Counted from the stretch's first letter, positions 44,735 through 53,305 are shown. The stretch: DNA of 64,000 bases from Roseburia sp. (GCA_017937095.1 JAGBEG010000012.1:62001-126000), one strand, 5' to 3'. The notes: generated by a model not told the origin, from the letters alone. Numbers and translations: made by a program.

Positions 44735-45376
44735 ATGCCGGACAGAATGAAATCCGAAAAGATACTGGACGCGCTCCAGCAATTATTAGAAGAAAAGAGT
44801 ATTCAACATATTTCTGTAAGTGAAATTGCCGTAAAAGCCGGCATTGGAAAAGGAAGCATTTACTATTACTTTCCTTCAAAAGACGCGATTGTAGACGCGT
44901 TGGTCGAGCGCAGCTACGCCAAACCAATCGATACTGCCAAAAGTCTGTCCGCGCAGACCGGCGTTTCTTCTCTGACGCGGATGGCAATGCTGTTTCAGGC
45001 GTGCCGGACCTCCTCCGCCGCCTTTTTAAAACAGGACCATTCCGCGGCGGCAAGCACGCAGGAGCCTTCCGCCGCGGCAAGTGTGCAGGAGCAGGCTTTC
45101 CTGCATCAGAAATACTTAAAATATCTGATTTCCGAGCTAAAGCCTGCCCTGACCGACATCATCTCGCAGGGAATCGACTGCGGCGAAATCTGCTTCGACC
45201 GCCCCGCCGCGCTGGCGGAGATTGTTCTGATCGTGCTTGCGGTAAAGCTTGACAATTCGCTTGTCCCCTCTGCGCCGGAAGAGACAGAGGATACGATCAA
45301 AGGGCTGATCGCGCTGTTAGAAAAAGGCACCGGCGTGCCCGCCGGTGCCCTGGGATATCTGTCGCTGTTTAAATAA
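44735..45376 (+). CDS. TetR-family repressor of the carrier-protein operon
   Basis: 213 aa. N-terminal HTH (about 10-55, ISVSEIAVKAGIGKGSIYYY and FPSKDAIVDALVE) and a helical ligand domain with an Ala-rich insert holding a doubled SAAAS-Q-EPSAAASVQEQ-like repeat (about 105-120). AAAGGAG precedes the ATG. Divergent from the SCP2-to-ligase operon and next to its twin palindromes, so very likely its repressor. Confidence 0.9.
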   Translation: MPDRMKSEKILDALQQLLEEKSIQHISVSEIAVKAGIGKGSIYYYFPSKDAIVDALVERSYAKPIDTAKSLSAQTGVSSLTRMAMLFQACRTSSAAFLKQDHSAAASTQEPSAAASVQEQAFLHQKYLKYLISELKPALTDIISQGIDCGEICFDRPAALAEIVLIVLAVKLDNSLVPSAPEETEDTIKGLIALLEKGTGVPAGALGYLSLFK

Positions 45377-45399
45377 GTACGGCTGCGGCAGAATTGGGT

Positions 45400-46041
45400 T
45401 CAGACTGCCGCTTTCGCCTGCTCTGTGCGTTTTACTTCCCGGAGAAATCCTATGTACATCACATCAAGGACAAAACAGATTATCCCTGTCACAATGATAA
45501 AAATATTTCCCTCTATCGCACCATAAATGGTGGGCGTCAGCGTTCCAATACACTTGCAGACCGCAATCGTCATCGTCTGCCCTCTGCTGCTCTTTCTGCT
45601 GTTTAACATATACAGATATGCGATGCTCATTGCCACATTCTGCAGATATGCAGAGTATTTTTCACCTTCCACATCCCCGAATTGTACAAGGAACAAAATC
45701 TGCAGCACGAAGCAGATGAACAGCACAAGCACAGTCCACGGAACAAACCATTTTTTTGCAAGAGGCGAGTCGAACTCCTCCTGTGCGAACCGAAACCATG
45801 TCACAACGATAAAAATGTCCAGCAGAAACCAACAGGTATTTGCAATCGCCTGCGCTCCAATGGACTTTCTCACAAACAAGTCCGTATACGCATAAATTCC
45901 CTCCCACGCGATATTCAGCCCCAGCGCAAATAAGGGCATACAATAGGTTTTCTGGCGAAATCCGGTTCGAATGCTGTCGATATAAACCACGGACCAGCAT
46001 ATACCGCTTGCCACAATCAAAAGGGAAATGATTATTTGCAT
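45400..46041 (-). CDS. Seven-helix membrane protein, Pyr4/PaxB terpene-cyclase-like
   Basis: 213 aa with seven predicted helices (about 3-24, 34-54, 65-86, 98-120, 129-147, 156-175, 179-200). The layout and acidic residues in membrane helices (Glu47 in NIAWEGIY, Asp75 in WFLLDIFIV, Asp193 in FVLDVMYIGF) resemble membrane terpene cyclases of the Pyr4/PaxB group, where one Glu and one Asp are essential. No prenyltransferase is adjacent, so the activity is a hypothesis. ATG at 46041 has AGAGGAAAGG upstream. Confidence 0.6.
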   Translation of the reverse strand: MQIIISLLIVASGICWSVVYIDSIRTGFRQKTYCMPLFALGLNIAWEGIYAYTDLFVRKSIGAQAIANTCWFLLDIFIVVTWFRFAQEEFDSPLAKKWFVPWTVLVLFICFVLQILFLVQFGDVEGEKYSAYLQNVAMSIAYLYMLNSRKSSRGQTMTIAVCKCIGTLTPTIYGAIEGNIFIIVTGIICFVLDVMYIGFLREVKRTEQAKAAV

Positions 46042-46062
46042 CCTTTCCTCTCCTTTCTCTTC

Positions 46063-46120
46063 ATTGACATGTGTCAATGTTTATGCTAGTATCATAAGCA
46101 GGATATTGACATATGTCAAT
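46063..46120. promoter_or_regulatory. Face-to-face promoters with twin perfect palindromes
   Basis: ATTGACATGTGTCAAT (46063-46078, one central mismatch) and ATTGACATATGTCAAT (46105-46120, perfect), centres 42 bases apart (four helical turns). The plus promoter uses TTGACA (46064-46069) and TAGTAT (46087-46092). The minus promoter uses TTGACA (46114-46119) and TATGAT (46091-46096). The -10 boxes overlap, so only one polymerase can sit there at a time. Confidence 0.85.
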
Positions 46121-46158
46121 GTTTTGCCGATAACTTGTACAAAAATGGAGAGATGTAA

Positions 46159-46716
46159 ATGTATACCGGAAACAATCCCACCGCTCTGCAGTCCAGACAA
46201 TGGTTTCTCGACTCCCTGATTGCGCTGATGCAGGAAATGCCTTACCAGGACATTACCATCCGGATGATTTGTAAACGTGCAGACCTGTCACGTCAGACCT
46301 TCTATAATCTGTTCGAAAATAAGGAAGAGATTTTGCACTGCTGCCTGCGGCAGCTCTATTTGGAAGAGTTTGACAAACTTTCTAAGAAAAATCATATTTC
46401 ACTGTATGATACCATTGAATCTTTTTCTGCTGTGCTCGAACATAACCGCACACTGCTGGCATTGATGATTGATAACCATCTGGAATCGGTGATAACCGTT
46501 GAAATTTCTAACTGTGTGACGCTTTTTGCAAACCGCTTTTCTATTCAGGGACCTGCGGACAATACCATGCCCTACGGCGTTGCCTTCTTGAGCGGCGCCC
46601 TCGCCCAGACGCTTGTTTTCTGGTTCAAGCAGGAAACGCCGCTCCCATTCACAGAGCTTTCCGATCTGCTGATGAAAATTCTTGCCGGAAAATATTATCA
46701 GGATTTTTCAGACTGA
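46159..46716 (+). CDS. TetR-family regulator of the seven-helix protein
   Basis: 185 aa. HTH at about 25-62 (ITIRMICKRADLSRQTFYNLF, ENKEEILHCC) and a C-terminal TetR_C-type domain. GGAGAG lies before the ATG. Divergent from the seven-helix gene and separated by the double-palindrome promoter, so it probably represses both genes. Confidence 0.9.
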   Translation: MYTGNNPTALQSRQWFLDSLIALMQEMPYQDITIRMICKRADLSRQTFYNLFENKEEILHCCLRQLYLEEFDKLSKKNHISLYDTIESFSAVLEHNRTLLALMIDNHLESVITVEISNCVTLFANRFSIQGPADNTMPYGVAFLSGALAQTLVFWFKQETPLPFTELSDLLMKILAGKYYQDFSD

Positions 46717-46846
46717 CATAAATACAGACTACAAGACAGCTTACAGTTCTTGCCAAATCCGCTTTTCCGTAGTAATGTGTAAGTAACCCATTTCGGATGA
46801 TTACGACAGCTTTATAGCTATAAGCAAAGTACGGGAGGAATCACTT

Positions 46847-48271
46847 ATGAAAAAGACTGCAAATTCCATGTCCAACATTGCGCGGAGCAACAAAACCGCC
46901 ATGCGCGCCCATCTGATCGACGTCGCTGTCATGGCAACGTTCTGTTTCCTGCAGGCCGCAGGCGGTCTGCAGCCCTGGTCTTATGTACTTGTAATCGCTC
47001 TTTTGGGTTTTGTCCCTGTTATCATCGAGTATTTTTGCTGGAGGCGCAATCACGAGACCCGCAGCATCAAGCCTGTGATGGCAATCGGCTTTTTTATTTT
47101 TTACACCTACGCGCTTTTTACCTCTTCCAATCAGTTCGTGTTCGTTTTTGCGATTCCGATAATTCTGGTCGCATCTGTTTTCAACGACGTAAAATATTCG
47201 CTGCTCCTTAACATCTGCGCCGTTCTTGAAAGTCTGATTCTTGTGATCGCCGGATCACAAACCGGAAAATTCGGCTACCTCGGAAGCGACTACGCTATCA
47301 TCCAGGTGGTAATTGTCATCCTCATCGGTATCTATGCACTGTTTACGACCCAGACCATAAATCAGAATTTCAATCAAGTGCTCGCGAATCTTTCTTCCCT
47401 GTCCGAGGAAATGAAATCGGGAATTATCGACATCAATACAGAGCTGGCGAAATTAAGCGACTCCTCCAAATCGACCCGCGCCGCCATGCAGGAGGTTTCT
47501 ACCGGCACAAGCGATACGGCGGACGCCGTACAGAACCAGTTATTACAAACGCAGTCCATTGGGCAGAAGACGGATGCTGTCTATACGTCTATCCAGCAGA
47601 TTTCTGAGAACATGCAGCAGACCTTAGCCGCTCTGTATATGGGAAATGAAAATGTTTCTTCTCTGGTACAGAAGGTGGACGCCTCTGTCGAAAACGGCAT
47701 TTCCGTTACAGCAAAATTAGAGACTCTGGAGCACCTCATCGAAGAAATGAACTCCATTACAGAACTGATCGGCAGCATCGCAAAGCAGAGCAACCTCCTC
47801 TCTTTAAATGCGCGGATTGAAGCTTCCCGCGCAGGTGAATCCGGGAAGGGATTTGCCGTTGTCGCCTCCGAATTTTCGGATATGGCTGCACAGACCGCCG
47901 ACGCCACAACGCACATCGATAAGCTGATTGGGACTATTTCTTCCGGGCTCCATGAAACAATGTCTGTCATCCAGCAGATGATTGACGGAATTAACGAAGA
48001 GAAGACCTCAACGGAACGTACTGCTGCAAGCTTTGATTCCATTCAGGAAAACACGCTTTCCATCCGGGATCATGTGGAGCTTCTTACCCGGAATATGGAG
48101 GAACTAAAGAACGCCAATTATCTTATTGCCGATTCGACTCAGACGATTTCCGCCGTGTCGGAGGAGGTTTCCGCCCATGCAGCGGAGACAATGACCGCAG
48201 AGGAGCGCAATGAGGAACTGCTCGGACAGATTCATGGAAAGATGCAGGGATTGGTGAAGCTGACGGAATAG
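46847..48271 (+). CDS. Methyl-accepting chemotaxis protein with six-helix N-terminal sensor
   Basis: 474 aa. Six N-terminal helices (to about residue 170) with no large outside domain and no clear HAMP, then a signalling coiled coil with SNLLSLNARIEASRAGESG at the tip. It may sense a membrane-linked cue. ATG follows GGGAGGAA. No sigma-28-type promoter is seen in the 130 bases upstream. Its last 11 codons are copied at 49085. Confidence 0.9.
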   Translation: MKKTANSMSNIARSNKTAMRAHLIDVAVMATFCFLQAAGGLQPWSYVLVIALLGFVPVIIEYFCWRRNHETRSIKPVMAIGFFIFYTYALFTSSNQFVFVFAIPIILVASVFNDVKYSLLLNICAVLESLILVIAGSQTGKFGYLGSDYAIIQVVIVILIGIYALFTTQTINQNFNQVLANLSSLSEEMKSGIIDINTELAKLSDSSKSTRAAMQEVSTGTSDTADAVQNQLLQTQSIGQKTDAVYTSIQQISENMQQTLAALYMGNENVSSLVQKVDASVENGISVTAKLETLEHLIEEMNSITELIGSIAKQSNLLSLNARIEASRAGESGKGFAVVASEFSDMAAQTADATTHIDKLIGTISSGLHETMSVIQQMIDGINEEKTSTERTAASFDSIQENTLSIRDHVELLTRNMEELKNANYLIADSTQTISAVSEEVSAHAAETMTAEERNEELLGQIHGKMQGLVKLTE

Positions 48272-48336
48272 CGGGCAATTTTAGCCCGCTGCTTCTGCAC
48301 TGTCAGGTTCAGGGAAGGCTAATTTCAAATTGCCCC

Positions 48337-48365
48337 TTGAAACAATTGATACACTATACTATAAT
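48337..48365 (+). promoter_or_regulatory. Antitoxin RNA promoter, copy A
   Basis: TTGAAA (48337-48342), 17-base spacer, TATAAT (48360-48365). Identical boxes in copy B. Confidence 0.8.
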
Positions 48366-48371
48366 TAAGAC

Positions 48372-48472
48372 ATAGAAAGAGAGTAACCGCCCACAAAGTG
48401 GTTAGCCCTCCGTTATATGACAAAATAAGTCACTCGTCCGGCCAAGACAAGAGTGGCTTATTTATTTTCGCT
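48372..48472 (+). ncRNA. Antitoxin RNA, copy A
   Basis: Starts a few bases after the TATAAT. A hairpin at 48384-48404 (TAACC/GGTTA) is followed by the terminator stem AAGTCACTC/GAGTGGCTT (48427-48459) and ATTTATTTT. Its 3' part is antisense to the end of the toxin mRNA, as in the txpA/RatA and bsrG/SR4 systems. Confidence 0.7.
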
Positions 48473-48554
48473 TGTTGTCCCTATCTATGTAGGCAAGCAG
48501 TGTAATTAAAAATGTTGCAAACAGAATCAAATCCTGAAATGAAAACATTTCCAT
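48462..48554 (-). CDS. Holin-like type I toxin, copy A
   Basis: 30 aa: one membrane helix followed by the typical ending LLAYIDRDNKRK. It belongs by look to the holin-like toxin family (Hol_Tox; TxpA/BsrG-like). GGGGAGGTGG ribosome site upstream is locked in a hairpin with CCTCCCC. The toxin damages the membrane when its antitoxin RNA is missing, in studied relatives. Confidence 0.8.
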   Translation of the reverse strand: MEMFSFQDLILFATFLITLLAYIDRDNKRK

Positions 48555-48562
48555 CCGCACCA

Positions 48563-48590
48563 CCTCCCCTCTATTATTAGTTTGGGGAGG
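48563..48590 (-). promoter_or_regulatory. Hairpin hiding the toxin ribosome site, copy A
   Basis: On the minus strand CCTCCCC pairs with GGGGAGG (7 bp, 14-base loop). GGGGAGG is the toxin Shine-Dalgarno. The same stem is kept in copy B (49417-49443) while the loop differs. Confidence 0.8.
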
Positions 48591-48622
48591 CTACCACTCT
48601 GTACACAATTACTCTCACAAAT

Positions 48623-48651
48623 ATTTTAACATAAGTGATTTTATTGCACAA
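48623..48651 (-). promoter_or_regulatory. Toxin promoter, copy A
   Basis: Minus-strand TTGTGC (48646-48651), 17-base spacer, TAAAAT (48623-48628). Same boxes and spacing in copy B. Confidence 0.7.
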
Positions 48652-48800
48652 TTTCCGCTCAATATTTTTGTATAAAATGCACAAAATCCCGGGAATGCTC
48701 CAAATAAGCATCGCTGGGATTCCTTTTAATAATTCATTTTCAGCTTAAATGTTGGACGGCGAATTGAGGGAGACGTAGCCAGCAGATTTCTCTAACCGGA

Positions 48801-49084
48801 TTAAGTCCTCCAATGACACAACCCATGTGCGATGGTTGCTGCATCTATCTTTTTCATGAGACCGGAGAGTCGTTCCTAATTCCAAAACAGACCCCCGAAT
48901 CCTAAAAGCTCACTCCCCACGTCATGGTTCGGGATGCAGATATAGTTTCCATAGTGGTGTTTTCCGGCAATCACATGGAAATATGTGCCGCGGCCCGTGA
49001 TCTCTGCTTCATAACAGGTATCGGAATGGCTGATGAGCCGGAATTTCTCCCTGTCAGCGCTCTTTTCGTTTTTCTCTTCACGAA
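48801..49084 (-). pseudogene. Truncated gene remnant, DUF6618-like
   Basis: The minus strand encodes EAEITGRGTYFHVIAGKHHY, GNYICIPNHDVGSELLG and LFWN, then a TAG (48876-48878) in mid-domain, then ERLSGLMKKIDAATIAHGL in the same frame. The pieces match my recollection of the DUF6618 family found on plasmids and conjugative elements (not checked). The 5' end is lost at the edge of duplicated copy B. It is the only unique sequence between the two toxin modules. Confidence 0.6.
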
Positions 49085-49182
49085 AAGATGCAGGGATTGG
49101 TGAATCTGACGGAATAGCGGGCAATTTTAGCCTGCTGCTTCTGCACTGTCAGGTTCAGGGAAGGATAATTTCAAATTGCCCC

Positions 49183-49211
49183 TTGAAACAATTGATACAC
49201 TATACTATAAT
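49183..49211 (+). promoter_or_regulatory. Antitoxin RNA promoter, copy B
   Basis: TTGAAA (49183-49188), 17-base spacer, TATAAT (49206-49211). Confidence 0.8.
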
Positions 49212-49217
49212 TAAGAC

Positions 49218-49325
49218 ATGGAAAGAGAGTAACCGCCCACAAAGTGGTTAGCCTCTCGCAGTCAAGTTTTTAAGCCTGCCTTTGAACCGGCCAAGTACAA
49301 AGGTAGGCTTATTTATTTTCGCTTG
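49218..49325 (+). ncRNA. Antitoxin RNA, copy B
   Basis: Same 5' hairpin as copy A (49230-49250). The terminator differs: AAGCCTGCCTTTG pairs with CAAAGGTAGGCTT (49272-49310), then ATTTATTTT. The divergent 3' part would let each antitoxin recognise its own toxin mRNA. Confidence 0.7.
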
Positions 49326-49408
49326 TTATTCCTATCTATATAGGCAAGCAATGCGATTAGAAACGAACCACCTAAAAACAACAGGCTAAAGACTTCGTAT
49401 GTATCCAT
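49313..49408 (-). CDS. Holin-like type I toxin, copy B
   Basis: 31 aa, beginning MDTYEVFSLLFLGG and ending LLAYIDRNNKRK. The N-terminal half has diverged from copy A while the C-terminal half is nearly the same. The ribosome site is again in a CCTCCCC/GGGGAGG hairpin (49417-49443), and the TTGTGC-17-TAAAAT promoter is retained. Confidence 0.8.
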   Translation of the reverse strand: MDTYEVFSLLFLGGSFLIALLAYIDRNNKRK

Positions 49409-49709
49409 CCGCACCACCTCCCCTCTATCTCTAGTTGGGGAGGCTACCACCGAACTCAGCTATGCTAAGCTTGTACACGACTACTCTCACAAATATTTTA
49501 ACATAAGCGGTTTTATTGCACAATTTCCGCGCAATATTTTTGTCTAAAACGCACAAAATCCCGGGAATGCTCCAAATAAGCATTCTCGGGATTCCTTGTA
49601 TTATCAGACTTTCCCCTGTCAATAACCGCTTCTGCGACCACTCCATTCTATACGGCAGTTTCCATCCCTTATGCTGTTCTTATCCTGCGCCATCTGCCTG
49701 CCCGTAAAT

Positions 49710-51003
49710 TTATTTAAAATCAGCAAGGATAACTTCCGATTTTTCTGCAAAATCTTCTCCTTCATAATATTGCAGTTCTATATGGCAGTTATCTATAATT
49801 TTTATATCAATGACCGCATCCATTGGGTTCGCATATGGCGCAAAATTTCTTTCCACCTCTATATAAACCTCGCCTCTTTGAAATATATCCGTAAAAACAA
49901 GAGCGCCGCCTTTGTCATCATCCATATAAGCAATATACTTGTTTTCCAGGACAATCGGATTGAAATAAGTCGGTGAAATCTCCGCCGTTTCCTTATCAAA
50001 AAAAATAAATGTATACCGCCGGTGAACCAACACTCATGCTGATTTCTAATAAATCTCCGGATAATTCATTCATTTCCGGCACTTTTATCGAGCCTGCAGG
50101 CGTTGGATAGATTTCAGAATAAACTTTTTCATAATCTTTATCATACAAAGTAAGCTCATATCCATCCGCGACCTTTTTTAATGAAGCCTGCTCCATTTCT
50201 TTCTCAAATATTTCTGAAGAATCCTCTTCCTTCTCAGCAGCATACACCACGTGTTCCTTTTCTGCTTCTTCCGAATCTTGATTGCTTTTTGCATTATTTT
50301 TCGTAAAATAGATTTTCCCGGACACCTGGTCGCTATACAGCAATACAACGGATTTCAGTTCTCCCCAATAAGTGTAAATATCGTCTCCGGATTTCTGAAA
50401 AGATACCAGAATATCCGAATCGTCCCAATAATCCCCGCTCGTCACATCCTCCGGCAGGCATCCCGCAAATACAAGTCTTATCTCTTCTCTATTTCCATAG
50501 ACCTCTGCCCTAACACTTATGTATGTCGTTTGACCGTTTACAGAAATATCTGCATACCCGTTTTCATAAATTTTAATTGCGAAATCCATCATCATTGGCG
50601 AGCCGGCAGGCGTAGTGTCCAACTCAAGAAACGTATATTCCCCCACCCATGCGCGCAGTTCTGCTTCACTTATCGTTTGAGAATTGTCCAAATCCTCTGT
50701 ATTGGCTGCCAAAACTTCGTTCAGATCCTCTGTGTCTGTCATCCCTGTCTGGTTCAAAGCGACTGTATCTACTGCCGGAACTTCGTTCAAACTACTTTCG
50801 CCTATTACCCCTGTCTGCTTCAAAGCTTCCGTATTTATTGCTGAAATTCGGTCTATATCTTCTGCATTTATAATTTGAGAATCATTCGTGTTATCCGCAT
50901 TTGAAGTTTTAATTAAAAAAGCTTTTATTCCTATGAGCAGCAGACATAAGGAACCGATGACGATTCCACAAATAACCTTTTTGCTCTGGTGCAATTTATC
51001 CAT
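49710..51003 (-). pseudogene. Frameshifted gene for a membrane-anchored protein
   Basis: The first reading frame (49996-51003) gives an N-terminal helix (about 10-30), a degenerate repeat region (INTEALKQTG, VDTVALNQTG, NTEDLDNSQ) and a soluble domain ending LLEISMSVGSPA, then VYIYFF and stop. A second frame (49710-50033) continues the same domain as RYTFIFFDKETAEISPTYFN to a normal stop. The switch falls at GGCGGTATAC, just before a run of eight T. Read as one protein it would be about 430 aa. Function unknown. A sequencing slip is possible. Confidence 0.7.
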
Positions 51004-51016
51004 ATTATTTTTAACC

Positions 51017-51688
51017 TTATTCTTCTAAATTTATAGCGGTTTCTGGCTGCAGTTTCCCCTTAATCTCTCCCACCAGTTCATGCACTGTAGTACACGGAAA
51101 CATCTCTGATGGCTTTGTTTTACCTTCTCTAATACACTGCTCCAGCTTCTGTTTCGCTATCTGAATTGCCTTTTCCTCGTCCCCGGCTTTACAAATTTTT
51201 CCATACATTTGCTCATCAGCCTTGGAATACTTCTGCCCGGTTTGGGTTTCATATACCCGTCCAAACTCTGAACAGCAGGTCCACGAATCCTTAATTGCCG
51301 GCATGGAACCGAAATAGGCATACATCCATATTTCAAAACACGGATTGGACCAGCCCACCTGTATTCCTTTACTCACTGCCTCTGCAATAATCCCGTCGAA
51401 CCCTTGGACCTGATCTCTGTCAAACACAATCCACGGAATGCGATACTGTGCATCATAAGCTGTAAGTTCCAGACATTTATCAATCATGGTACGTGTCTTT
51501 GTCTCCACAACCTTGATAACGAGCTTATTTCTAACATTCTCTGGCAAAGCCTGATGAAGCCCTGTAAAGAAACATCGCTCCGTAGCTTCTGTATCGGTAA
51601 CAATCAGATAGTAACCTAATTCCGGTACTTTGAATTGCTTTCTCTGCTCTCGCGATTTTCGGTTGCCTGTTCTATCCTTTTTCGCCAT
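51017..51688 (-). CDS. RloB-like TOPRIM-type nuclease component
   Basis: 223 aa. A basic N-terminus (KDRTGNRKSREQRKQ), acidic TDTEATE near the start, IVFDRDQ, and NPCFEIWMYAYF are the RloB/AbiLii blocks. RloB probably acts as a metal-dependent nuclease with the RloA ATPase in phage defence. Its start overlaps the end of the RloA gene by 17 bases, so they are coupled. Confidence 0.85.
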   Translation of the reverse strand: MAKKDRTGNRKSREQRKQFKVPELGYYLIVTDTEATERCFFTGLHQALPENVRNKLVIKVVETKTRTMIDKCLELTAYDAQYRIPWIVFDRDQVQGFDGIIAEAVSKGIQVGWSNPCFEIWMYAYFGSMPAIKDSWTCCSEFGRVYETQTGQKYSKADEQMYGKICKAGDEEKAIQIAKQKLEQCIREGKTKPSEMFPCTTVHELVGEIKGKLQPETAINLEE

Positions 51689-53000
51689 TTCTTACCCTCT
51701 CAGAAAGTTTTGATTGATAAGCCAGCATCCTCTTCATCTGTTCTTCCTTTAAAATATCAATTTTTTTCAATTCAGGAATTGCTCCATACTTTCCAATCAT
51801 ATAATTCTTCTCATAGTTTTCATCCTTGCGAATACGGGAACCATCCTCATCCACAAAGTCAGCTAATGAGTATAATGTAGAAACACCTCTGTCATCCTTT
51901 TTCACAAACCAGATTTCATCACGACGCAGCAACTGATTGGACAACTGCCATGTATCGTGAGTTGTAAATACAAGTTGTGCATGATTTGTGTTGATTTCCG
52001 GATTTAAAAATGTAAGCAAAAAGTTTCTTACAAGCAACGGATGGAGACGGGCATTTAATTCATCAATAAAGAATACACTTCCCTTTTCCAATACTTCCTG
52101 TAATTCCGGATATAATGCGAACATTTTCAATGTTCCGGCAGACTCCATTCCCAAGGGGATTTCTGCCATATCATCCGAATCAATCATTTTATGGAGAGCA
52201 TTAATCTTGTAAGTATCCTCTTTTGTTTCTCCATCGTGTGGAACCTTTTCGATTCTAAAATCCTTGATATGCTCGTCAAAAGACGCAAAATATTCCACCA
52301 CCTTCTGCTGAACATCTTTATTTTCTACAAATCCCTTCGGCAACCTGCGGGACATAAAAAAGTTTGTAAAAGGATCACCAAAATTAGCAAATTCATTTGT
52401 CAGAAACCAATCTCTGATCTCCTTGCACTTACCGACTTTCAACTTCGCTCCCAACGAAATAATGAGTACCTGCTTTTCAAGGGCGACCCGAATATTATCC
52501 CTGCTACTCTTAGGGAATCCAGATAAATCCAATTCTTCATCGGAAGTTCCACGATAAAATACAGTACTGTACTTTCTGGCGGTTTTTGCCTTAGAGTTGA
52601 GCCACTCTTCCGTTACACCTTCCTTGTTAATGCAGAAACCATAATTATATGTTCTCTCCGCCTTATCGCCCTGCAAGGTGAAATATACTTCAAAGCTGGA
52701 TTCCGCATCTACGGTTATAGAATCAAACAAGAATGGAGTAGGTCTGAATTCCTCAAACTTTTCCTCTTCATCGCCATACTTGAAAGAATCTGCAACATAA
52801 TCAGACATATATTCAAAAGCGCTATATATATTAGACTTTCCGCTTGCGTTTGCTCCGTAAATAGCAGCAACCGGCAAAATCTTCTCACTCCCAACAGTCA
52901 CTACTCTATCCGAAAACTCTGTCATTTTCGCTGCAGACAAGTCCAAAGTAGCCTCATCTCTAAATGATTTGTAATTTTTAAAATTAAATTGAATTAACAT
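51672..53000 (-). CDS. RloA-like AAA/ABC ATPase
   Basis: 442 aa. N-terminal IQFNFKNYKSFRDEATLDLS, Walker A GANASGKSN, an inserted coiled and arm region, Walker B SVFFIDELNARLH and the switch FTTHD. These are the OLD-type or RloA features. ATG at 53000 follows GGTGAGG and is preferred to a longer frame. A promoter (TTGATT, 16-base spacer, TATAAT) lies just upstream. With RloB it forms an AbiL-like two-gene system. Confidence 0.88.
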   Translation of the reverse strand: MLIQFNFKNYKSFRDEATLDLSAAKMTEFSDRVVTVGSEKILPVAAIYGANASGKSNIYSAFEYMSDYVADSFKYGDEEEKFEEFRPTPFLFDSITVDAESSFEVYFTLQGDKAERTYNYGFCINKEGVTEEWLNSKAKTARKYSTVFYRGTSDEELDLSGFPKSSRDNIRVALEKQVLIISLGAKLKVGKCKEIRDWFLTNEFANFGDPFTNFFMSRRLPKGFVENKDVQQKVVEYFASFDEHIKDFRIEKVPHDGETKEDTYKINALHKMIDSDDMAEIPLGMESAGTLKMFALYPELQEVLEKGSVFFIDELNARLHPLLVRNFLLTFLNPEINTNHAQLVFTTHDTWQLSNQLLRRDEIWFVKKDDRGVSTLYSLADFVDEDGSRIRKDENYEKNYMIGKYGAIPELKKIDILKEEQMKRMLAYQSKLSERVRNGEKG

Positions 53001-53217
53001 GATTGCTGCCTCACCTTCTTTTCTACTTTTTATTATATACAGTTTTTGTTCAAAATCAACATCCAATTACGCCTTTTTCTCATTTTAGTGTATTTTTAGC
53101 GCAGATTTTCCTCATATGAAAAAAATCCTCATATTTTCTGTATGCAAATTGGATTGCCTAGATTAGCTTCTGTTTATGAATACTCTGACAATTCATATAG
53201 CTATCAATACATAAAGA

Positions 53218-53270
53218 AAAGTCCCATAAACAACATTCAAACCGAAGATTTGATTTGTTTACGGGACTTC
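53218..53270 (-). terminator. Terminator downstream of gdhA
   Basis: Minus-strand AAGTCCCGTAAACAAAT pairs with a near-complement ending GGGACTT, followed by TTCTTT. The wider gap 53001-53356 holds this, the 18-base repeats and the rloA promoter, nothing more. Confidence 0.7.
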
Positions 53271-53305
53271 TCCATATAATCTCTTATCTTATAAATTCGC
53301 GATTC

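Larger units (their letters stand above)
48233..48722. repeat. Duplicated block, copy A (receptor end + toxin-antitoxin module)
   Basis: About 490 bases repeated with small changes at 49085-49598. Each copy has the last codons of the chemoreceptor, an antitoxin promoter and RNA, a toxin gene and promoter, and a hairpin AATCCCGGGAATGCT at the right edge (broken in copy A, intact in copy B). Confidence 0.9.
49085..49598. repeat. Duplicated block, copy B
   Basis: Second copy of the block described at 48233. It begins with the last codons of the chemoreceptor (encoding KMQGLVNLTE and TAG) without the rest of that gene, and ends in an intact hairpin AATCCCGGGAATGCT/AGCATTCTCGGGATT (49557-49594). 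Confidence 0.9.

Noticed and set aside
46717-46846. Flagellar sigma-28 promoter for the second chemoreceptor
   Set aside because: No TAAA-N15-GCCGATAA match was found.
48272-49700. Insertion sequence causing the duplication
   Set aside because: No transposase frame or terminal inverted repeats; the repeat edges are a gene end and a hairpin.
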